From a virus, in IMG/VR virus record IMGVR_UViG_3300046660_000538, positions 1 to 36,736 of that record: DNA of 36,736 nt, one strand, 5' to 3'. The translations under genes were made by a program, and so were the position numbers. The notes beneath the pieces were generated by a model that had not been told where the DNA came from, did not search any database, and saw only the letters and a list, made by a program, of their open reading frames with translations. Numbering within the stretch: the first letter of the stretch is position 1; each line of letters opens with the position of its first letter. Of this stretch, positions 14,319 to 22,530 are shown piece after piece.

Positions 14319-15641
14319 ATGAAACATACCCCCAAGCGCGCCATCCTGGCGGGCTCGATCGCGCTCGCCTCGGCCTCGGCCGCCGCGCTGGCGTCCCCCC
14401 TGCCTCGCGCCATCCAGGCGTTCCCGCGTCCCAAGGCCGACGGACAGGACCCGGCCAAGATCCTCACCCAGCTGCAGACCGATTTTGCCGCCTACAAGCA
14501 GGCGAACGACGAGAAGCTGAGCGGCAAGGCCGACGTCGTGGTCGACGAGAAGATCGCCAAGATCGACGCTTCGGTGACCAACCTGCAGGCCGCCATCGAC
14601 GAGATGTCCAAGAGGGCCGCCGCTGCCCAGCTCGCCGGCGGCGGCAATGGCACCTCGCCCGAGGCCAAGGCCTACTCCGAGAAGTTCAACGCCTGGTTCC
14701 GCCGCGGTGATCTGTCGGCTCACGCCGAACTCCCCGAGCTGGCGGTGAAGGCCGCCCTGACCCGGACGTCGGATCCGGACGGGGGCATCTTCGTCCCCTC
14801 GGAGATGGAAACCACCATCGATCGCGTGCTCGGCAAGACCTCCGCCGTTCGCGAGCTGGCCACCGTCCGCACGGTTGGCGGCGGCGGCTACAAGAAGCCG
14901 GTGAACCTGGGCGGCACCAGCTCGGGCTGGACCGACAACGAGACCGACGCGCCGACCCAGACCAGCACCCCCAAGCTGTCGATCCTGGACTTCGGGGCCA
15001 AGACCCTGTGGGCCCAACCCGCCATCACGCAGTCGATGCTCGAGGACGCCTATTTCGACATCGCCGGCTGGCTGGCCGACGAGGTGAGCATCGAGTTCGC
15101 CGAGCAGGAAGGCGCTGCCTTCATCAACGGTGACGGCCTCAAGTCGCCCAAGGGCATCCTGGCCTACAAGACCGTCGCCGATGCCAACTACAAGTGGGGT
15201 TCGCTGGGCTACATCAGCACCGGCGCCGCCGGCGCTCTGGGCGTGGCCTTCGACGCCCTGCAGGACCTGGTCTATGCGCCCAAGTCCGCCTACCGCAACA
15301 ACGCCCGGTTCCTGATGAACCGCAAGTCGATCTCGACCGTGCGCAAGGTCAAGGACGGCGAGGGCAACTACATGTGGGAGCCGTCGAACAAGGTCGGCGA
15401 GCCGGCTCAGTTCATGGGCTACGCCGTCAGCGACGACGACAACATGCCCGACTTCGCCCCGAACGCCTTCCCGATCGCGTTCGGCGATTTCGCGCGCGGC
15501 TACCTGGTTGCCGATCGTCGCGGCGTGCAGGTCCTGCGCGACCCCTACAGCGCCAAGCCCTATGTCCTGTTCTGGACGACCAAGCGGGTCGGCGGCGGGG
15601 TCCAGGACTTCGCGGCCATCAAGCTGCTGAAGGCCGCCTAG
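14319..15641 (+). CDS. major capsid protein (HK97 fold)
   Basis: The 440-residue shell protein. Residues about 45-105 form the coiled-coil delta/scaffold region (ILTQLQTDFAAYKQANDEKL and onward), followed by the HK97 core: TSDPDGGIFVPSEMETTIDRVL, a WTDNETDAPTQTSTPKLSIL strand region, QSMLEDAYFDIAGWLADE, the E-loop/A-domain text AAFINGDGLKSPKGILAYK and the C-terminal strand YVLFWTTKRVGG. The first about 30 residues (KHTPKRAILAGSIALASASAAALAS) look like a signal peptide, unusual for a capsid protein; no later in-frame start precedes the delta domain. Ribosome site AAGGGA lies before ATG 14319. Confidence 0.95.
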   Translation: MKHTPKRAILAGSIALASASAAALASPLPRAIQAFPRPKADGQDPAKILTQLQTDFAAYKQANDEKLSGKADVVVDEKIAKIDASVTNLQAAIDEMSKRAAAAQLAGGGNGTSPEAKAYSEKFNAWFRRGDLSAHAELPELAVKAALTRTSDPDGGIFVPSEMETTIDRVLGKTSAVRELATVRTVGGGGYKKPVNLGGTSSGWTDNETDAPTQTSTPKLSILDFGAKTLWAQPAITQSMLEDAYFDIAGWLADEVSIEFAEQEGAAFINGDGLKSPKGILAYKTVADANYKWGSLGYISTGAAGALGVAFDALQDLVYAPKSAYRNNARFLMNRKSISTVRKVKDGEGNYMWEPSNKVGEPAQFMGYAVSDDDNMPDFAPNAFPIAFGDFARGYLVADRRGVQVLRDPYSAKPYVLFWTTKRVGGGVQDFAAIKLLKAA

Positions 15642-15696
15642 GCCCGACGACCAGCCGAAAGGCGCGGGGCGGCCTCGAGGGCGAGCCGTCCCGCCA

Positions 15697-15710
15697 GCCG
15701 GCTAGCCGGC
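15697..15710. repeat. 14-bp perfect palindrome after capsid
   Basis: GCCGGCTAGCCGGC is self-complementary and lies in the 106-bp gap after the capsid stop. As RNA it could fold or slow polymerase or nucleases and help set the high capsid transcript level. There is no T-run, so it is not a plain terminator. Confidence 0.4.
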
Positions 15711-15747
15711 AGCCCTCTTCCAACATCATCGAAAGGGGATCTCGCCC

Positions 15748-16179
15748 ATGCCCATGCGCGACTCCATGAACCGAATCCATCCGCTGCGGGTGATCAGCCC
15801 CGGCGCCGCCGTCACCGACAACACCCCGTGGGTCGGCCAGATCATCGACCGGGCGGGCTATAACAGCCTGACCTATGTCATCCTGACCGGCACCGAGGCC
15901 GACGCCGATGCCACCTTCGTCGTGCTGCTCGAGCACGGCGACCTGGTCGGCGGCGGCGACATGGTCGCCGTGCCGGACAAGGATCTGCTCGGCCTCGAGG
16001 CCCTGGCCGGCTTCCAGTTCGACGACGACAACGAAACCCGCAAGCTGGGCTACGTCGGCGGCAAGCAATACACCCGCCTCACGATCACGCCGGCGGCCAA
16101 CACCGGCGCGGCCTATGTCGCCGCCTTCGCGCAGCTGGGTCACCCCGAGCTGTTCCCGACGCCGAACCCGCCGGTCTAG
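15748..16179 (+). CDS. hypothetical virion protein, possible decoration protein
   Basis: A 143-residue beta-rich protein of a type often found right after the capsid gene in alphaproteobacterial siphophages. Typical text: ISPGAAVTDNTPWVGQIIDR, GYNSLTYVILTGTEADADAT, FVVLLEHGDL, then KLGYVGGKQYTRLTITPAAN and AQLGHPELFPTPNPPV. No enzyme motif. Position suggests head decoration or stabilisation, not shown by the sequence. ATG 15748 is in frame with another Met at codon 3. Its fold may be shared with the N-terminal domain of the tailspike at 26494 (ETYVMGIELSNSATFASG). Confidence 0.7.
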   Translation: MPMRDSMNRIHPLRVISPGAAVTDNTPWVGQIIDRAGYNSLTYVILTGTEADADATFVVLLEHGDLVGGGDMVAVPDKDLLGLEALAGFQFDDDNETRKLGYVGGKQYTRLTITPAANTGAAYVAAFAQLGHPELFPTPNPPV

Positions 16180-16188
16180 GGCGCGACC

Positions 16189-16743
16189 ATGCACGTCGTC
16201 GTCGCCACGTATCCCCAGCCGATCGTCACCCTCGAGCAAGCCAAGGCGCAGCTGCGCGTTGATTTCGACGATGATGACGTCCTGATCCAGGGGCACGTGG
16301 CGGCGGCGACGGAAGCACTGGACGGGCCTGACGGCCACCTCCGGCGCTCGATCGGGCCGCAGAGCCTGGTGGCCACCATCGAGGGCTTCCCTCGCCAGCC
16401 ACTGCGCCTGCGTTATCCGCCGATCACTGCGGTGACACGCGTCGCCTACGTCGATCCCGCCGGCGACCAAGCGGACGTGGATCCGGCCGCCTACCGTCTG
16501 CGTCCGGACGGTTCCCTTCTACTCGCCTACGGGCAGGCCTGGCCGATCGCGCGCAGTCGCTGCGACCCGGTCGAGGTCCACTACGCCGCCGGCTACACCA
16601 ACATCCCGGCGGTGATCACTCAGGCAATCCTGATGATCACCGCTGAGCTCTACGCCAACCGCGGGGAGGCGATCGCCGTCGACCTGGTCGAGTCGCCCTT
16701 CATCAAAAAGCTGCTGCGGAACATCCGCATCCCACGCGGCTAG
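16189..16743 (+). CDS. head-tail connector protein (gp6-like)
   Basis: A 184-residue protein of the HK97 gp6 / phage gp6-like connector family, which forms the ring below the portal. The hallmark opening is PIVTLEQAKAQLRVDFDDDDVLIQGHVAAATEAL, followed by LRLRYPPITAVTRVAYVD and the C-terminal VEVHYAAGYTNIPAVITQAI and helix LMITAELYANRGEAI. The length is normal. It lies 9 bp after the previous gene, as expected in the head-completion cluster. Confidence 0.88.
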   Translation: MHVVVATYPQPIVTLEQAKAQLRVDFDDDDVLIQGHVAAATEALDGPDGHLRRSIGPQSLVATIEGFPRQPLRLRYPPITAVTRVAYVDPAGDQADVDPAAYRLRPDGSLLLAYGQAWPIARSRCDPVEVHYAAGYTNIPAVITQAILMITAELYANRGEAIAVDLVESPFIKKLLRNIRIPRG

Positions 16744-16766
16744 CCCTTCCTTCTCCGGAGATCCAC

Positions 16767-17357
16767 ATGAACAGGTTCAACCGCCTGGTCGGCGCCCTCG
16801 TGGCCGCGACCCTCGCCCTCGTTGGCTCGATGTCGCCGGCGTTCGCCGCCAGCCCGGGCGTCAGCGCCGGCCTGCAGGTCCAAGCTTCGGGCCGCTACTA
16901 CGGCGCCCAGGGCGTGATCTTGCCGATCATCCCGTTCGACATCTCCTCGCTGCTGACGCTCACCCCGGGCACCACGGCCGGCAAGGCCGACAAGCTCTAC
17001 GTCGCGCAGCGAACGATCGCCGCCTCGAGCTCGGAGAACCTCGACCTGGTCGGCGTTCTGACCGATCCGCTAGGCGCGAGCCTGACCTTCGTGAAGGTCA
17101 AGGCCATCCTGGTCATCGCCTCCTCGGCCAACACCAACAACCTGGTCGTCGGCGCGACCGGCACGAACGCCTTCGTCGGCCCATTCGTCGACGCGACAGA
17201 CGGCCTTTCGATTCCTCCCGGCGGCGCCGTGATGATCACCCATCCCGGCGCCGGCTGGAGCGTCACCGCCACGACCGCCGATCTGCTGAAGGTGGCCAAC
17301 GGCGGCGCGGGCACGGGCGTGACCTACAAGATCATCATCATCGGCACGTCGGCCTAG
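16767..17357 (+). CDS. hypothetical structural protein with signal peptide
   Basis: A 196-residue protein. Residues 1-28 form a clear Sec-type signal peptide (basic NRFNR, hydrophobic LVAATLALVGSM, cleavage near AFAAS). The rest is beta-rich with ENLDLVGVLTDPLGASLTFVKVKAI, NTNNLVVGATGTN, PGGAVMITHPGAGWSVTATT and LLKVANGGAGTGVTYKIIIIGTS. This body is common in alphaproteobacterial phages without known function. A signal peptide on a protein encoded among the head-completion genes is odd; it may be exported, or the segment may play a structural role. Confidence 0.7.
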   Translation: MNRFNRLVGALVAATLALVGSMSPAFAASPGVSAGLQVQASGRYYGAQGVILPIIPFDISSLLTLTPGTTAGKADKLYVAQRTIAASSSENLDLVGVLTDPLGASLTFVKVKAILVIASSANTNNLVVGATGTNAFVGPFVDATDGLSIPPGGAVMITHPGAGWSVTATTADLLKVANGGAGTGVTYKIIIIGTSA

Positions 17358-17360
17358 TTC

Positions 17361-17702
17361 ATGCCGGCGGCGGGGACGTACCGCGACCGGGTGCTCTTCC
17401 AGCAGCGGTCGCTCGACGGCTATGGCCAGCCGGCCGGCCCATGGCCGGAAGGGGGCGGCGCTTCCTTCCGGGTCGATCTGCTGCCGTTGCGGGCCACCGA
17501 GACGGTCATGGCGCAACGCCTGCAGGGCAAGCAGCCGGTGATCATCAAGGCCCGCCGCTGCCGCCTGACCGTGTCGATCGACAACACCTGGCGCGCCGTC
17601 AATGCGCGCACCGACGAGATCTACGACATCGTCAGCACGTCGCCCGCCGATGACCTCGGTGAGATCGACATCCTGGCCGTCAGCGGGGGCACCGATGGCT
17701 AG
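17361..17702 (+). CDS. head-tail adaptor / head closure protein
   Basis: A 113-residue protein of the phage head-tail joining family (SPP1 gp16 / HK97 gp7 type). The typical opening is GTYRDRVLFQQRSLDGYGQPAGPW, followed by strands FRVDLLPLRATETVMAQRLQ and RCRLTVSIDN, and the end YDIVSTSPADDLGEIDILAV. It closes the head after packaging and joins the tail. The ATG lies 4 bp after the previous stop, and the next gene overlaps by 8 bp. Confidence 0.82.
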   Translation: MPAAGTYRDRVLFQQRSLDGYGQPAGPWPEGGGASFRVDLLPLRATETVMAQRLQGKQPVIIKARRCRLTVSIDNTWRAVNARTDEIYDIVSTSPADDLGEIDILAVSGGTDG

Positions 17703-18162
17703 GCGCGCGAAGAAGGCCCTCTACCTGAGCAACGGCGGTCAGCTCGCCAGCATCGAGGGCCTCGAGAAGGCCCTGCAGCGGGCGGCCTCCGTCCCGGACG
17801 CTGTGGTCGCCCGGGTTGCGCCCGTCGCCCGGAAGATCGGGCAGGAGATCGTGGATGGCGCGCGCGCGATCGCGCCCGTCAGCGAGCTCACCAAGGACCC
17901 AGGCGCGTTCCGCGACAGCATCCACCTCGAGGACGGCCTGACCGAACTGTCGGTCAAGGTGGTCTCCGACGTCCGGGACGAAAAAGACCAGATCGTCGCC
18001 AAGCACATCGAGCACGGCCACAAGGCGGCCGACGGCTCGCACGTCGCGGCGGTGCCGACGATCTGGCCCGTCGTCCGCGTCAAGCTGAAGTCGATGCGGT
18101 CCAGGATGAACCGGGCCGTGAACCTCGGCTGCAAGGAAGCCATGGCGGGCGACGCGTCGTGA
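17695..18162 (+). CDS. HK97 gp10-like tail component
   Basis: A 155-residue protein of the HK97 gp10 family. Features are IEGLEKALQRAASVPDAVV, a helix IGQEIVDGARAIAPV, the conserved AIAPVSE...GAFRDSIHLED segment, SVKVVSDVRD and the C-terminal IWPVVRVKLKSMRSRMN. These proteins act in tail assembly or tail-neck joining. ATG 17695 overlaps the previous gene. It ends in a 4-bp GTGA overlap with the next. Confidence 0.85.
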   Translation: MARRAKKALYLSNGGQLASIEGLEKALQRAASVPDAVVARVAPVARKIGQEIVDGARAIAPVSELTKDPGAFRDSIHLEDGLTELSVKVVSDVRDEKDQIVAKHIEHGHKAADGSHVAAVPTIWPVVRVKLKSMRSRMNRAVNLGCKEAMAGDAS

Positions 18163-18590
18163 GCGATCCGAGCTTGGCCCTGCAGGTGGCCATCAAGCCG
18201 GCGCTGGACAATGACGCCGGCGTCGAGGCCGCCTTCGCTACGACTCCGGTGCGGATCTACGACACCGCGCCCACCGGCAAGGCCGGCACGCTGCCGTCCG
18301 ACTACATCGTCATCGGCGAAGACCTGGTGCTCCCCGACCTTGCCGAGGGCTTGGACGCGGCCGAGACCGAGACAACCTTTCACATCTGGTCGCTGACCGA
18401 TCCCCCGTCCAAGGCGAAAGCCAAGGCGATCGGCGCGGCGGCCACCGAGGCGGTACTGGCGATCGAGGCCCTCGATGGCCACCGGATCACCTCGAGCTGG
18501 CTGCTGCGCGCCAGCTACCTGACCGACCCCAGCGACGGAAAGACCGCGCACGGCGTCGTCGTCATCCGCTTCGCCACCGAACCCCTTTAG
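18159..18590 (+). CDS. tail completion protein (DUF3168)
   Basis: A 143-residue protein of the DUF3168 family, the tail terminator/completion proteins (SPP1 gp17-like). It starts SDPSLALQVAIKPALDND, has PVRIYDTAPTGKAGTLPSDYIVIGED, then TFHIWSLTDPPSKAKAKAIGAAATEAV and ends in the typical strand HGVVVIRFATEPL. GTG start overlapping the previous stop. It caps the tail tube at the end nearest the head. Confidence 0.85.
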   Translation: MSDPSLALQVAIKPALDNDAGVEAAFATTPVRIYDTAPTGKAGTLPSDYIVIGEDLVLPDLAEGLDAAETETTFHIWSLTDPPSKAKAKAIGAAATEAVLAIEALDGHRITSSWLLRASYLTDPSDGKTAHGVVVIRFATEPL

Positions 18591-18591
18591 C

Positions 18592-18616
18592 CCCCGCGCC
18601 CCTTCGCGGGGCCTTT
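18592..18616 (+). terminator. hairpin terminator inside the late operon
   Basis: CCCCGCG (18592-18598) pairs with CGCGGGG (18605-18611) around CCCCTT, then CCTTT. It follows the tail-completion gene and precedes the tail tube. The short T-run suggests partial termination or an attenuator that sets the tail gene level. Confidence 0.5.
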
Positions 18617-18634
18617 CTCCCAGGAGCAGGTCCA

Positions 18635-19087
18635 GTGACCCAACCCACTACCAAGAGCTTCAAGACCTTCTTCGTCGAAGTCGGCGACCCCGCCAACCCG
18701 AGCGCCTACTTCGCCCCGGTCGGTTTCGTCTCGAAGTCGCTGACCATGTCCAAGGCGACCAGCGATTCCAACGTGCCCAGCATCGAGGATCCCGAGAGCT
18801 CCTGGGCCGAGCGCGCCGGCGGCGCCAAGACCGGCCAGGTCCAGGGCAACGGCGTGATGACCGTCGAGGATGCGCCCTTCTGGGAAACCTGGTTCGACAA
18901 CGGCGGCGGCGACGAGTCGCGGCCGATCCGGATCCGCTTCCCCGGCCTGGGCTATCGCGCCGGCAACGGCATCCTGACGAACCTGGGCGCGACGGCCGCG
19001 ATCGGCTCCGATGCCAACAAGGTGCAGCGCTCGGTCACCATCGACAGCGATGGCCCGTGGCTGTGGACCGCGGGCGATCCCGCCTGA
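18635..19087 (+). CDS. major tail tube protein
   Basis: A 150-residue tube subunit of siphoviruses. Visible features are SKSLTMSKATSDSNVPSIEDPESSWAER, VQGNGVMTVEDAPFWETWFD, then PIRIRFPGLGYRAGNGILTNL and a C-terminal Ig-like strand QRSVTIDSDGPWLWT. No sheath gene is next to it, which fits a non-contractile tail. GTG start 18635 with ribosome site CAGGAG. The stop overlaps the next start. Confidence 0.85.
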   Translation: MTQPTTKSFKTFFVEVGDPANPSAYFAPVGFVSKSLTMSKATSDSNVPSIEDPESSWAERAGGAKTGQVQGNGVMTVEDAPFWETWFDNGGGDESRPIRIRFPGLGYRAGNGILTNLGATAAIGSDANKVQRSVTIDSDGPWLWTAGDPA

Positions 19088-19587
19088 TGAGCCGCACCGC
19101 TCAGATCCGCGAGTTCTTCGGCGACGGCTACTACGACTTCAAGATCGGGGTCGCCCAGGCCGAGGAACTGCAGGACCTGTTCGACTGCGGCCTGATGGTC
19201 CTGCTCGATCGGGTCGCATCGCTCTGCACCAAAGAGATCCGGCAGACGCTGCGCGTCGGTCTGGTCGGCGGGGGCATGCGAAAGGAAGACGCCTATCGCC
19301 TGGTCGAGACCCACGCCATCGAGGCCTATTGGCTCGACTGCGCGGCCACTGCCGGCGAAGCCATCCGCGCGGCCCTGAAGGGAGCCCCGGACGAACCGCT
19401 GGGGGAGCGCAAGGGGGAGACGGCCCCGCGCCGCTCCCCCGCGGCAAGATCCGCTACAAAGAGCTCTTCGGCTTCGCCTGCGCCGCAGGCATCGGCCGAC
19501 GCGACTTCCTCGAAAGCTCGTTCTGGGAACTCGGGGCGCAGCTCGAAGGCTGGCTCAAAGCCAACGGCGTCGGCGAAGACCGCCTGA
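19087..19587 (+). CDS. tail assembly chaperone (G-like)
   Basis: 166 residues in the unshifted frame. The first about 100 residues fit the tail chaperone / gene transfer agent family: REFFGDGYYDFKIGVAQAEELQDLF, LLDRVASLCTKEIRQTLRVGLVGGGM, AYRLVETHAIEAYWLDCAATAGEAI. From about residue 115 it is a low-complexity Ser/Ala/Lys stretch because the DNA there also encodes, in the -1 frame, the second chaperone domain. As in lambda G and G-T, the long form is expected from ribosomal frameshifting. It helps tape measure folding and tail assembly and is absent from the virion. Confidence 0.8.
   Translation: MSRTAQIREFFGDGYYDFKIGVAQAEELQDLFDCGLMVLLDRVASLCTKEIRQTLRVGLVGGGMRKEDAYRLVETHAIEAYWLDCAATAGEAIRAALKGAPDEPLGERKGETAPRRSPAARSATKSSSASPAPQASADATSSKARSGNSGRSSKAGSKPTASAKTA
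19401..19419 (+). promoter_or_regulatory. candidate -1 frameshift site
   Basis: Two copies of GGGGGAG lie at 19401-19407 and 19413-19419, in the unshifted frame as GGG GAG preceded by G. The P-site codon GGG can slip one base back onto GGG. The site is not a perfect canonical heptamer, so which copy is used, or whether a C-run near 19436 serves, is open. Confidence 0.35.
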
Positions 19588-19637
19588 CTGATGAAGATGC
19601 TGCCGAGCTCGCGGCGCTCCTCGACTCCATTCCGTAA
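19419..19637 (+). CDS. tail chaperone T-domain by -1 frameshift
   Basis: An open stretch in the -1 frame relative to the G-like gene. It encodes KIRYKELFGFACAAGIG, DFLESSFWELGAQLEGWLKANG and LTDEDAAELAALLDSIP, which matches the small second tail chaperone of alphaproteobacterial phages. The frame has no ATG, GTG or TTG codon near the conserved start, so it cannot easily be made alone. A -1 shift from the gene at 19087 would fuse it, as in many siphoviruses. The start given here is only the region of the slip. Confidence 0.65.
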   Translation, partial: DGPAPLPRGKIRYKELFGFACAAGIGRRDFLESSFWELGAQLEGWLKANGVGEDRLTDEDAAELAALLDSIP

Positions 19638-19651
19638 AATCGAGGTCGCCC

Positions 19652-21937
19652 ATGTCCGATGAAGCGCGGATCGAGATCGTTATCGGCGCGCGCCTTGATC
19701 GGATCGACGAGCGGATGGCCAAGCTGCAGAGCCAGGTCGGCGGCGCGATGCGAAAGGTCCAGCGGGATCTCGATATCGCCGACAGCCGCTGGCAGAAGCT
19801 CTTCGGCAAGGGCAACCCGGGCAAGGCTCTCGACGACATCTTCTCGCACTCGCGCCTGGCCGCCATCGATGCGGGCTCGGCGCGGATCCCGATCTTCGGA
19901 TCGGCCTTGGCTGAGCTTGGGCCGGTCGGCCTGATCGCGGCCGCCGGCGTCGGCGCCGCCGCGCTCGCGTTCACCCAGGCCAAGGCGGCGATGTCGTTCG
20001 CCGACGAGCTGGGCGACACCGCCAACCGCCTGCACGTCACGACCGACGCCCTGCAGGAGTATCGCTACGCCATCCGTCTGGCCGGCGGAGAGGAGAAGGG
20101 TGCGGACGACGCCCTTGAAGGGTTTAGCGAAACCCTCGGCAAGGCGCAGGCTGGGTTCGCCAAGGCGCAGAAGGGCTTCAAGCTCCTGGGCTTCACCAAG
20201 GAGCAGATCGACAGTTTCGGCACCGTCGAGGAGGGCCTGGACGCCGTCACCGAGAAGATCGGCAAGCTGACCAGCAATCCGCAGAAGGACGCGGTGATCA
20301 GCCAGCTGGGGCTGACCGGCATGAAGCCCCTCCTCGAGGAGGGGATCGACGCGCTGCAGCGCCTGAAGGCGGAGGCCCACGAGGTCGGCGCCGTAATGGA
20401 CGCCAACCTGATCGACCGGGCAGGCAAGGCCCAGGACGAATACGAGACCCTGAGCAAGGTCATCGATATCCAGCTGAAGTCGGCCTTCGTCGACCTGGGG
20501 CCGGTTCTGATCGACCTGCTGACCTTGGCGGCCAAGCTGGCCCGCGCCTTCAACGACGTGGCCGCGAGTTTCAAGGACGTCCAGGACCGCTCCACCCTGG
20601 CCCTCGAGCGGAAGCGCGACCAGCTGGCGGCGTCGATCGCCTCCGACAAGAAAGACTCCGCGTTCCTGCCAGGGGCGAAAGAGTACATCGCCTACAAGCA
20701 GGGCAAGCTCGACAAGATCAACGCCGAGCTGGGTAAAAGGGCGGAGACCAAGCCGGACGGCCCGGGCGTTCCCAAGCCCCCCAACGAACTGGCCGACATC
20801 TCGACGCATACCGGGCCAACAGCGGCCGAGAAGACCGCCCGTGGCCGTCAGGCCGTCGACGACGCCATGCGCTCGGAGATGCAGGCCCAGGCCGCGTTGA
20901 CCGAAGACATCGACAAGCTGGCCAAGCTGCGGTCGGACGAGGTCGACCTGGCGCTGAAGAAGAAGACCGACGCGCTGCGGGCAGAAGTCGCGGCCGGCCG
21001 GATCGACGCCGGCCTGGCAGACGAGGCCATCGCCATCGAGGGCCGCGCCGCCGTGGCGGCCAAGCAGAAGATCGAAGACGACCGGATCTACGACGCCAAG
21101 CAGCGTGAGCTGCGAAACTGGCAGGACCTGGCCAAGTACTCGGACGAGCTGTCGACGATCCAGGCCGCGATGGCGACCACGACGCGAGCCCGCTACGAGA
21201 TTGAAAAGCGGGCGCTGATCAACCGGCAGAAGGCCGAGATGGCCGAAGCCAAGCTTCGGCTCTACGAGGATGAGCGCACCGGGAAAAAGACCACCGACCA
21301 GGTCGACGACACCGTCGGCGCGCTCGAGCAGAAACAGGCGGCCGAGCGCGGCCAGCTGCGCCGCCAGGAAGTCGACGAATACAAGGCCGGCCTCCTCGAG
21401 GCGGCCGACGCCCTGAAGGGCGGACTGGGCAACGCAGCCGAGTACTTTGTCGAGAAACTTCGCACGCGCCTGCTCGATCGCGTCGCCGACGTCCTCGCCC
21501 AGATGATCGCCGACGCATCGGCCGCAGGTGAAACCGGCGGTCCGAACGGCGGCAGCATCTGGTCGTCGGTCGGCCAGGCCGCCGCCTCCATCTTCGGCCA
21601 CAACGACGCCGGCACCGACAGCTGGCGCGGCGGGCTGACGATGACGGGCGAGAGCGGCCCCGAGCTGATCAACCTGCCGAAGGGCGCTCAGGTCATTCCC
21701 AACCACGTGTTGCGCGCGCTCGGCTCGATGAACCCGGGCGCCGCCGGCGCGCGGGTGGCGAGCAACACCACGATCGATCTTCGCGGCGCCTACGTGGCCG
21801 AAGAGGTCTGGTCGCGGGTCAGCGCCCAGCTCGCCGCGTCCGAGAACCGAGCGACCATCAACGGGGCCCGGCTTGGCCAGGCCCAGATGGCCACCGCGCT
21901 CCGCTCGAGCCAGGTCAACAAGTTGGGGCTCGGATGA
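19652..21937 (+). CDS. tail tape measure protein
   Basis: A 761-residue protein that sets tail length. Residues about 15-60 are coiled coil, 80-110 hydrophobic (LGPVGLIAAAGVGAAALAF), then the tape-measure text MSFADELGDTANRLHVTTDALQEYRYAIR and long helical regions to about residue 620. The C-terminal signature GLTMTGESGPELINLPKGAQ is that of lambda-type tape measures. At about 0.15 nm per residue the tail would be roughly 110 nm (known scaling, rough). The next gene overlaps the stop by 4 bp. Confidence 0.92.
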   Translation: MSDEARIEIVIGARLDRIDERMAKLQSQVGGAMRKVQRDLDIADSRWQKLFGKGNPGKALDDIFSHSRLAAIDAGSARIPIFGSALAELGPVGLIAAAGVGAAALAFTQAKAAMSFADELGDTANRLHVTTDALQEYRYAIRLAGGEEKGADDALEGFSETLGKAQAGFAKAQKGFKLLGFTKEQIDSFGTVEEGLDAVTEKIGKLTSNPQKDAVISQLGLTGMKPLLEEGIDALQRLKAEAHEVGAVMDANLIDRAGKAQDEYETLSKVIDIQLKSAFVDLGPVLIDLLTLAAKLARAFNDVAASFKDVQDRSTLALERKRDQLAASIASDKKDSAFLPGAKEYIAYKQGKLDKINAELGKRAETKPDGPGVPKPPNELADISTHTGPTAAEKTARGRQAVDDAMRSEMQAQAALTEDIDKLAKLRSDEVDLALKKKTDALRAEVAAGRIDAGLADEAIAIEGRAAVAAKQKIEDDRIYDAKQRELRNWQDLAKYSDELSTIQAAMATTTRARYEIEKRALINRQKAEMAEAKLRLYEDERTGKKTTDQVDDTVGALEQKQAAERGQLRRQEVDEYKAGLLEAADALKGGLGNAAEYFVEKLRTRLLDRVADVLAQMIADASAAGETGGPNGGSIWSSVGQAAASIFGHNDAGTDSWRGGLTMTGESGPELINLPKGAQVIPNHVLRALGSMNPGAAGARVASNTTIDLRGAYVAEEVWSRVSAQLAASENRATINGARLGQAQMATALRSSQVNKLGLG

Positions 21938-22527
21938 CCGTCTTGCTTCCTGACGTTCCGCTTCAGAGCGAGATCTCCGAGCAGCTGCTCGACAACGGCG
22001 CGATGCTGGATCCTACCCTGGGCGGGCCAAGCCAGAGCATCAGCCGCCTCGGCGATCGGTACGCCGTCACGGTCAACCTGCCCGCCCTGGGCGAGGCGGC
22101 CGAGGACTGGATCGCTGATCGCCTGCGGGCCCGGGCGGAGGGGCAGACGCTCTCCCTGGCCTGGCCTCAGCGCCGGCGCGACGGCCTGCCTACGACGGCG
22201 GTCGTCGACGGAGCCGGCCAGCTGGGAACGTTCCTCGCCGTGCGCGGCCTATCGCCCGGGTCGCTCGTGCCGAAGCTGGCGTTCTTCAGCTTCGCCGGCG
22301 GCGGCCGCACCTTCCTCCACACCACCACGACCCGGGTCACGGCGGACGGCGCAGGCAAGGCGATCGTCTCCCTCAGCCCGATGCTTCGCCGATCGCCCGC
22401 CAATGGCGCGGCCCTCAACTTCGTCGCGCCGATCATCGAGGGCTTCCTCGATCAAGGCTCGGTCGAATGGAAGCTCCAGCAGCTGCGCTGGATCGGCACC
22501 TCCTTCACGCTGATCGAGAACGAATAA
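21934..22527 (+). CDS. tail tip protein, possible distal tail protein
   Basis: A 197-residue beta-rich protein directly after the tape measure, where distal tail or first tip proteins are encoded. Text: QSISRLGDRYAVTVNLPALGEAAEDWIADRL, LSLAWPQRRRDGLP, LAVRGLSPGSLVPKLAFFSF and a C-terminal SVEWKLQQLRWIGTSFTLIENE. The even strand pattern and position suggest a ring protein at the tail end. No enzyme motif. Family membership is by context. Confidence 0.65.
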   Translation: MTVLLPDVPLQSEISEQLLDNGAMLDPTLGGPSQSISRLGDRYAVTVNLPALGEAAEDWIADRLRARAEGQTLSLAWPQRRRDGLPTTAVVDGAGQLGTFLAVRGLSPGSLVPKLAFFSFAGGGRTFLHTTTTRVTADGAGKAIVSLSPMLRRSPANGAALNFVAPIIEGFLDQGSVEWKLQQLRWIGTSFTLIENE

Positions 22528-22530
22528 TTC

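Noticed and set aside
19454-21706. 750-codon open frame on the - strand
   Set aside because: Antisense shadow of the tape measure gene; no ribosome site and no family text.
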